Assembly: GCA_036877525.1 (NCBI GenBank)
Contig: JAZGTH010000072.1
Location: 3,100,001-3,164,000 of the forward strand
DNA: 64,000 bases
DNA from: Chromobotia macracanthus
Lineage: Eukaryota; Chordata; Actinopteri; Cypriniformes; Botiidae
Reading direction: 5' to 3'
The translations under genes and the position numbers were made by a program. The notes beneath the pieces are model-generated. The model saw only the letters and a list, made by a program, of their open reading frames with translations. It had not been told where the DNA came from and ran no database searches. Below, piece by piece: positions 60,301 to 64,000 of this stretch (positions are counted from its first letter, which is position 1; every line of letters begins with the position of its first letter).

Positions 60301-60402
60301 AAGCTACTGCGTCGCGCCCCCAAAGTTATAGGCAAGGGGCGGAGCAACGTGGTGGAGCTGTCCAAACCTCCGCTTACTCACCGCAACAGCAACGGCCTGT
60401 GA
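28864..60402 (+). CDS. grk3: G-protein-coupled receptor kinase 3 (beta-adrenergic receptor kinase 2)
   Basis: Serine/threonine kinase that phosphorylates agonist-occupied receptors and recruits arrestin. It is brought to the membrane by G-beta-gamma and PIP2 through its PH domain. Canonical coding exons: 28864-28976, 33293-33369, 46152-46225, 46515-46616, 47020-47094, 47234-47295, 47398-47449, 47795-47886, 47980-48079, 48183-48261, 49633-49763, 50925-51019, 51768-51875, 52835-52901, 54798-54898, 55354-55420, 55746-55841, 56188-56350, 57912-58048, 59749-59862, 60241-60402. They total 2067 bases, 688 residues, the same length as human GRK3. Phases match throughout. Order: N-terminal receptor-sensing helix, RGS-homology domain (about 54-175), kinase (about 191-453), AGC tail, PH (about 558-652). 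GRK3 rather than GRK2 is indicated by [21 protein letters not shown] with [13 protein letters not shown] residues and the HRNSNGL C-terminus, and by nearby CRYBA4/CRYBB1. A 39-base extra exon may be included (listed separately). Confidence 0.97.
28977..33292 (+). other. grk3 intron 1
   Basis: No coding exon is seen. Contains a MITE at 32304-32608, a GA-rich patch near 31,770-31,830 and a CAATAAACAATAAACA run near 33,133. The rest is unassigned. Confidence 0.6.
32304..32608 (+). mobile_element. MITE, GCTGCAATCCGTAAC family, grk3 intron 1
   Basis: TTAAGACTGCAATCCATAAC at the left, GTTCCGGATTGCAATTTTTAA at the right; interior AACAGAGGTGGTGGTAGAGAG matches AACAGAGATGGCGGCAGAG of the 18271 copy, with CpG decay. 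Confidence 0.75.
34057..34349 (-). mobile_element. MITE, GCTGCAATCCGTAAC family, complete copy
   Basis: TTAAGGCTGCAATTCATAAC at the left and GTAACGGATTGCAGCTTTAA at the right are inverted repeats. TCTACCGCCATCTCTGTTTG near the left shows it is in the opposite orientation to 18271 and 32304. Confidence 0.8.
36407..36673 (+). mobile_element. MITE with TTAA target duplication, complete copy
   Basis: TTAAAGGGATAGTTTACCCC at the left and GGTGAACTGTCCCTTTAA at the right. TTAA on both sides plus an AGGGATAGTT inverted repeat fits a piggyBac-like non-autonomous element. The interior CATCATTTACTCACCC, TTCTGTGGAACACAAAAGAA and GGAATGACATGAGGGTGA is a very common cyprinid repeat. Confidence 0.85.
37600..37896 (+). 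mobile_element. MITE of the AGGGATAGTT family, decayed ends
   Basis: TGGTCGTTCACCCAAAAATT, then CCAAACCTGTATGA, CTTCTGTGGAACACAAAAGA, GGAATGACATGAGGGTGGAT and TTTGGGTGAACTAT. Same family as 36407. Confidence 0.8.
38340..38700 (+). mobile_element. AGGGATAGTT-family MITE remnants split by unique sequence
   Basis: Left part CGTTTACTTAACCTCATGTCATTACAAACC and right part TTTGGAATAATGTGAGGGTGAGTAAAGGATGACC match the two ends of the family. The central 250 bases differ. Very old copy. Confidence 0.45.
39651..39828. repeat. TGTC/TGTG compound microsatellite
   Basis: About 175 bases of CTGTCTGTCTGTGTGTGT units in a higher-order 24-28 base pattern. Long Cys/Leu/Ser/Val open frames across it are artefacts. 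Confidence 0.97.
40540..40700 (+). repeat. interspersed repeat of the CTTTCAAAGCTAGC family
   Basis: AATAGGATGTCCTACTTGCC, GGCGTGGCTTTGGAGATCGC, GCTTTCAAAGCTAGCTGC and CTAGCCTTTCCAAAATTACC correspond to the copies at 16533 and 51340. Confidence 0.65.
46152..47449 (+). CDS. grk3: grk3 exons 3-7: RGS-homology domain
   Basis: Five short exons (46152-46225, 46515-46616, 47020-47094, 47234-47295, 47398-47449) encode [16 protein letters not shown] through WKNVELNIH. The G-alpha-q contact residues known in GRK2 are conserved: R106, D110 and M114 within [15 protein letters not shown]. The intron before this block is 12.8 kb, the largest in the gene, and carries most of the intronic repeats. Confidence 0.95.
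47795..55420 (+). CDS. grk3: grk3 exons 8-16: protein kinase domain
   Basis: Nine exons encode the AGC-type kinase. [10 protein letters not shown] is the glycine loop (residues 198-207) and YAMKCLDKK holds the ATP-anchoring K220. YRDLKPAN gives catalytic D317, with Tyr replacing the usual His of HRD as in GRK2/3. [10 protein letters not shown] supplies the metal-binding D335 in DLG instead of DFG, also a GRK2/3 trait. [14 protein letters not shown] is the APE segment. Human GRK3 has LTVNVELPD at the exon 14/15 join; here it is LTMNVELPD. All residues needed for activity are present. Confidence 0.96.
48262..49632 (+). other. grk3 intron 10
   Basis: Holds a SINE at 48458-48625 and a short TG-repeat at 49,180. 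The rest has no recognised content. Confidence 0.6.
48458..48625 (+). mobile_element. tRNA-derived SINE
   Basis: GTAGCTCAGTTAGTGGAGCA (A-box region) and GGTTGTGGGTTCGAGTCT (B box) form a tRNA-like head. It is followed by a body ending in GGATCAAAGCATCTGTAAAATG and CATAAATGTGAATG, the widespread fish tail. A 20-base unit (AGTGGAGCATTGTGTT) is duplicated inside the head, which breaks the tRNA fold, so it is not a functional tRNA gene. Confidence 0.8.
49764..50924 (+). other. grk3 intron 11
   Basis: No repeat family or exon recognised. The 49,780-50,200 part is richer in CpG than the surrounding intron DNA. Nothing further can be said. Confidence 0.5.
51340..51475 (+). repeat. interspersed repeat of the CTTTCAAAGCTAGC family, grk3 intron 12
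   Basis: GGGGCCGTGGCTTTGGAGGT, GGAGGGTGGGATCTCAAGC, TTTCAAAGCTAGCTTGC and GAAATTGCCTACCCTA match the 16533 and 40540 copies. Confidence 0.65.
51876..52834 (+). other. grk3 intron 13
   Basis: A TCTC-rich stretch (51,915-51,950) and a purine-rich patch (52,025-52,110), no exon or element recognised. Confidence 0.5.
53051..53205. repeat. 15-bp minisatellite in grk3 intron 14
   Basis: About ten almost perfect head-to-tail copies of CATATCTATATGTTG. Because the unit is a multiple of three, several frames stay open and give MLHIY/CCISI repeats, which are not genes. There are no spacers, so it is not a CRISPR-type array. Confidence 0.95.
54410..54470 (+). repeat. SINE tail remnant
   Basis: GCGTCTGCTAAATGACTAAATG followed by TGAATGTAAATATG is the common fish SINE/LINE-2 3' tail without its head. 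Confidence 0.6.
55647..55745 (+). mobile_element. TTAA-flanked MITE fragment forming the grk3 exon 17 acceptor
   Basis: TTAAAGGGATAGTTCACCCC, then CCATCATTTACTCATCCTCATGCTG, matches the left end of the elements at 36407 and 37600. The last bases (ATTTTTGCTTTGGTGGAACGCAG) align with the family's TTTTTCTTCTGTGGAACACAAAAG. They supply the pyrimidine tract and AG, and coding begins at once at 55746. Confidence 0.7.
55746..60402 (+). CDS. grk3: grk3 exons 17-21: AGC tail and PH domain, stop
   Basis: Canonical exons 55746-55841, 56188-56350, 57912-58048, 59749-59862, 60241-60402. They encode the regulatory tail ([29 protein letters not shown]), then the PH domain ([70 protein letters not shown]) and the C-terminal helix contacting G-beta-gamma. 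The protein ends THRNSNGL before TGA at 60400-60402. Human has KFLNKPRSGTVELPKPSLC where the fish has [19 protein letters not shown], showing divergence only in the tail. Confidence 0.95.
56374..56660. mobile_element. palindrome-like repeat with GTGAGGAC ends and CCTAACCTTAACC core
   Basis: Left ACACACACGCATCTTTGTGAGG and right CCTCACAAAGAGGTCCTCACACACAC are inverted repeats. The core has degenerate CCTAACCTTAACC tracts and a second GTGAGGACTGGCCAAAATGT arm. It looks like a known type of fish MITE; it directly follows grk3 exon 18. Confidence 0.65.
56661..57911 (+). other. remainder of grk3 intron 18
   Basis: Mostly unassigned. AGGGATAGTT-family-like pieces (TTCATTTCATGTCATTTCAAAC near 57,500; TTTGAAATGACACAAGGGTG near 57,785) suggest a much decayed, split MITE over 57,500-57,820. 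Confidence 0.4.
58156..58194 (+). CDS. grk3: candidate 39-nt microexon in the grk3 PH domain
   Basis: Between exons 57912-58048 and 59749-59862, both phase 0 at this junction, lies TACGCTGTAG / 39 bases / CAAG/gtgagt. Acceptor and donor both fit the consensus. The insert is open in frame 0 and encodes [13 protein letters not shown], with seven basic residues of thirteen. It would follow residue R597 in the loop between PH strands 3 and 4, making a 701-residue isoform. Human GRK3 and GRK2, as I know them, read straight through from GEGESR or GEGEAP to QNLL or QSLL. Use in vivo cannot be shown from DNA. Confidence 0.5.
58195..59748 (+). other. grk3 intron after the candidate microexon
   Basis: 1.55 kb with no recognised repeat or exon. 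Some open frames exist but carry no family signature. Confidence 0.5.
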
Positions 60403-63400
60403 GCCGCCCCCATTCCAGCCACTTCTCATCACCACCTCCCTCTATCCTCCTCCTCAACACACAGTCACATCTTTAACTCTCACCCACAAAACAATTACCC
60501 AGCATCATTACGCTCCCCAATAAACACCCAAAGACACAGTGGCCCACATGGTCTGTCTCGGAAGGTTCTGCTGGATTTGTACCCTGCTGTTCATTACTGT
60601 TCTTCAATTGAATATAGACACACACACATACATGTAGTTTCTTGCAACTTGAGGACACTCCAGGAAAATATCAAAGAACAATCAGTAATGTCAGTGACTG
60701 AGTCATGGATGTTGGTTTTGACGGACACCAGAGGTGCAGGCTGGGATACTGCACCATTGTTGTGAGCAAATCACTCTTTCTTTCCCTCTGACACACTCCT
60801 GTTAGTTCAGCAGCAACAACGATGTTGCAAGAACACTGAAGAACATTGTACAGTCTCTGCTGTGAGGGTCAAGAACCCAGCCAGTGTAGGGTCAAGAACC
60901 CAGCCAGTGTCCACTTAAAATCTCTTCCCAGTGGCAGCATGCTACAGCTGGAAGGCATCAGTACCTCCACCGCAGAAGATGGTGGAATATCTTGTACGCT
61001 TCTGAGATTCATCAGAGTGAAACTTGAATCATACGGGCGGAGAGATCTAATCAGATGGAAATAATCTCTCAAAAGACGATGGCTTTAAAGATACAGCTTC
61101 TGTTGTCTTCTCATGTCCTTTTGTGGAACTGCCAAGGCCACCTCTCTGACTGTGCCATCCGTGAAGCGTGTGTTTTGCAGCACTCTTTGTCGATGTTGTG
61201 GCCGCATGGCATGCATGGGCTCGCCAGTCTTGCAGTTCTTGCTAAACGGGCTCGGATTTGTGGAAAAAGGTGGCACCCATCCCTTCTCCTGTACTCATAA
61301 AGACTTCCTAAATACTCGCTGTTGGGTTAAAGGAGCATTGCGCATGTTTAAGTTGTGCTTTCAGAGGACTAATGTAAAGTGTAAAAATTAGGGAGTGTTT
61401 TGTTTTTTTTTTGGTGCTCATCCCCTGTAAAGACCAAATTTAGTTGAACTGCTGCGTGACCGCTCGCGCATTACTTGCGTGTATTTGTGTGCATATGCGA
61501 CACGAAAAGGTATTGTTGCTTTAAAAGAAATGGCCGGATATTGTCATCAGAAACAGTTTCTTTTTTTCACCTTGAATGTATTTTTTCTTTTGTGTATTCG
61601 TTTGTTTAATTGTTTGTTTGTGAATGGAGTGATTACGCTGCTTGACAACGGGAAGGAGGTGGAGGGATGTTTACGGAGACTTTTAACCCCCAAACGTCCC
61701 CTCGAACCCAACTCCCCCTCACAGAAGTGCAAAAAGTGCCAATGAAAATTACACAGACAGTTGACTTCAGACACCTGAGAAATCTAAACGCTGGGCCTGC
61801 TTGACTTCAGGCCACACTGTAGATGTCACCTGTTTGAAATGACCCCAATACAGTGTTGGAAACTGCAGTGTGAACGCACAGATGAACTGAAGGCCTTTCT
61901 GTTCGTCTAGTCACTTAAATGACTTTGGTGAACTTTAAGCAGGAGCCCGTTGGATGCCAATGGACGGTTAACGACACATGACGTTTTGGTTCGAGGGACC
62001 ACTTGGAGAAAAAACACAACCGCAGCATCCTTATTCGACTGTATATAAGAACCGATCCTTTCTCTGTGCATCTACAGTATAATCTTCTTGACAATGTTTG
62101 CATATATGGCAAATTCTCTGTCTGCCTTGTCTGTGTTCGTCCCTGTGTCTCAGCTTGGGGGTGGGCGGGGTTTACATCTGTCAATCAGCGTGGACGTGCA
62201 CACCTCAGGCCTGGTTAACTGCATGTTTGTACCATTTTTTGGACCATCGGTGTGTGTGTGAGTGGAGTTTGGAAGGTTTATCTCATAATGAGGTGTGAGG
62301 AGGTGTCCTCTGGGTTTCATTGTACCGGCCGTTCTGAAAGTTGAGATGTGCAACACAATATCACCATAATCCATTTATAGGCAGACAGACTGTTATTCAG
62401 AGGCAGGTGCGAGATTGCAGGTGTGAGAAAGGTGGGCTGCTTGGATCGCTGAAGAGACAACTTTAAACCATTTGTTGTAAGGCTTGATTTGAATATAGTT
62501 TGAATTTTTATATTGTTTTGAATGTGACGCATAATGCAGATTTCTATAGATGACATATTTTTGGAGTTTGTTATGTGCATTTATTTTGGTCCTTTTTTGT
62601 AATGAGAAACAAGCACAGCTTAGTCATGAGGTGGTTTTAAAGAGTGTAAACATTTTTTTTCGTGTATATTCAGGTTTTTCATGCAGTAATTTTCTTTTCG
62701 ATAACTTTTCATGCATTTCCAGTCATTTCTGATTTGCATGTGACCCTGGGTTTCACATAAATTGCAGGGTATTGGGTGTCGATCAGTTTTTGTAGCCTTT
62801 GCGTATTGGGGAGGTGCCATCCCAACAATGTTTAGTGCCCTTTATAAACAATAGCTTGTTTGGAATATTATCACTGCACTTTTACCACCACGTTTCACAG
62901 GCCGACGAAAACAAATGTGCCAAACGACTATAGGAGAATGTTCTGAACCAATGAAGAGCTCGCAATGCGGCGTTTGTCGGATCGTTTTCCATGACAAAAA
63001 TTGGTACGTTTAACCAGGCGAGCAACGACGAATTTTAAAAAAGGGTACAAAAATGCGACCAAATTCAGGTGTCGTGCAAAGAGGGAGGCACCTCCACCAG
63101 TCCTAAACATCCATGTTTTATTCAGGGGTTTTATTGTTTTGTTTTAATGGTAGCTTTTCATTCACTTCGTCAGTGTTTGCTTCATTCAGTTGCTTGTGTG
63201 TCTGTTCCGTAGCGGTGAATTCGTTTGGACAACGCAGGTTTCGAAACAGTTGGCGAATTGGAAGATGACAATAAATAGGAAAATGAAAAAAAGAAAAACA
63301 GACTATCAAAAATCGAAGTATATATGTGTATATGAAATAAAAACAAATGAGCTTAGATTTATTTAAAAGATTTTACAGTGTAGAAACAGAATTGACTCGG

Positions 63401-63835
63401 GAAGGGATCGGGTTCGATGTGAATTCAACTCTTTGTGGTGAAGAATCAGCTCAGATCTTGCACATAAAAGTTTAGATATTGTACTTACAAGTTACAGATT
63501 ATTATTTTTGTTTGTTTAATACAGGATTCTCTTGCTCTCTTTCATATTTATTGTCTGGTTGGGGAGCTGCGTAGCCCCTCTGTGCGTGGATTTACCAACA
63601 GCACAGAGCTGTCGAGTACCCGGGTACAGTCAGCCGAAACTCATGTGCCACAAACAAACGCAAATACTACTGTCTGGGGTTATTACCATTAAGGTTATGA
63701 TGATGATAATTACTGATAATATTATTCAATGAATGATAATTGTTATTAAAATTTTCTTTTTTTTCCAGAACAGCTAGGAACATGTGTGTTGGACTGCTTA
63801 TAAAAACAGTTCAGAAATAAAAGCCCCTTTTTCGT
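60403..63835 (+). other. grk3 3' UTR (inferred)
   Basis: No coding frame with domain features follows the stop. An early AATAAA at 60519-60524 and another at about 63,337 could give shorter transcripts, while the best signal is at 63816. A 23-base direct duplication lies at 60865-60910. The long UTR is an inference from signal positions; its real extent cannot be read from DNA. Confidence 0.5.
63816..63821 (+). terminator. grk3 distal polyadenylation signal
   Basis: AATAAA, followed within 25-60 bases by GTGTTACCTCGTCTGTGGTC and TTTGTGTCC, a GU-rich downstream element. This is the strongest such combination after the stop codon. Confidence 0.55.
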
Positions 63836-64000
63836 GTTACCTCGTCTGTGGTCATGCTTTGTGTCCTTTTTTTGTATTAATCTGCTTCATGTTTGAATTT
63901 TTTCCCTGTTATATTAATATGTGTAATCTTTCTTGACTTTAAACTTCCATCAGGTGACGTTTAGCCATTTTAAAGCCATGAATCCAGATCTAATCGTGCA

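Noticed and set aside
1..64000. A bacterial-type or viral system
   Set aside because: All recognised genes are ordinary vertebrate nuclear genes with introns; no operon, phage or viral coding region was seen.

Overview
The window is nuclear DNA of a bony fish, most likely a cyprinid. Its protein-coding genes are split by introns with GT/AG borders, all encode typical vertebrate proteins, and the non-coding DNA is full of short inverted-repeat transposons (MITEs) and tRNA-derived SINE tails of the kind common in cyprinid genomes. The species cannot be fixed from the sequence alone.

Layout from left to right. (1) About 630-672, minus strand: first coding exon of a septin-5 gene that runs off the left edge, with its promoter at about 700-860. 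(2) About 0.85-10.7 kb: a gene-poor stretch of old MITEs plus one orphan 48-codon coding-like fragment. (3) 10.9-11.6 kb, plus: a single-exon claudin-5-type gene. (4) 13.6-17.5 kb, minus: acads, short-chain acyl-CoA dehydrogenase, in 10 exons. (5) 18.0-20.9 kb, minus: crybb1, and 22.5-25.7 kb, plus: cryba4, two lens beta-crystallins arranged head to head, each with a non-coding first exon and a TATA-like box. (6) 28.9-60.4 kb, plus: grk3 (adrbk2), a G-protein-coupled-receptor kinase of 688 residues in 21 canonical exons, followed by about 3.4 kb of 3' UTR.

The exon maps were built by hand. For acads, crybb1, cryba4 and grk3 every exon length and phase adds up to an uninterrupted reading frame (407, 231, 196 and 688 aa). 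No gene appears broken. Gene order resembles human 22q in two blocks: CLDN5 next to SEPTIN5, and CRYBB1-CRYBA4 near GRK3. acads is on 12q in humans.

The genes do not form a single pathway. The crystallin pair builds the lens, claudin-5 seals endothelial junctions, septin-5 acts at membranes and synapses, acads is a mitochondrial beta-oxidation enzyme and grk3 desensitises receptors. The observations most worth checking are a 39-nt in-frame microexon candidate that would add a strongly basic 13-residue insert to the grk3 PH domain, and a grk3 splice acceptor (exon 17) that seems to come from a TTAA-flanked MITE. Others are a palindrome-like motif shared by the septin5 and grk3 upstream regions, and a dense cluster of one MITE family inside and between the crystallin genes.
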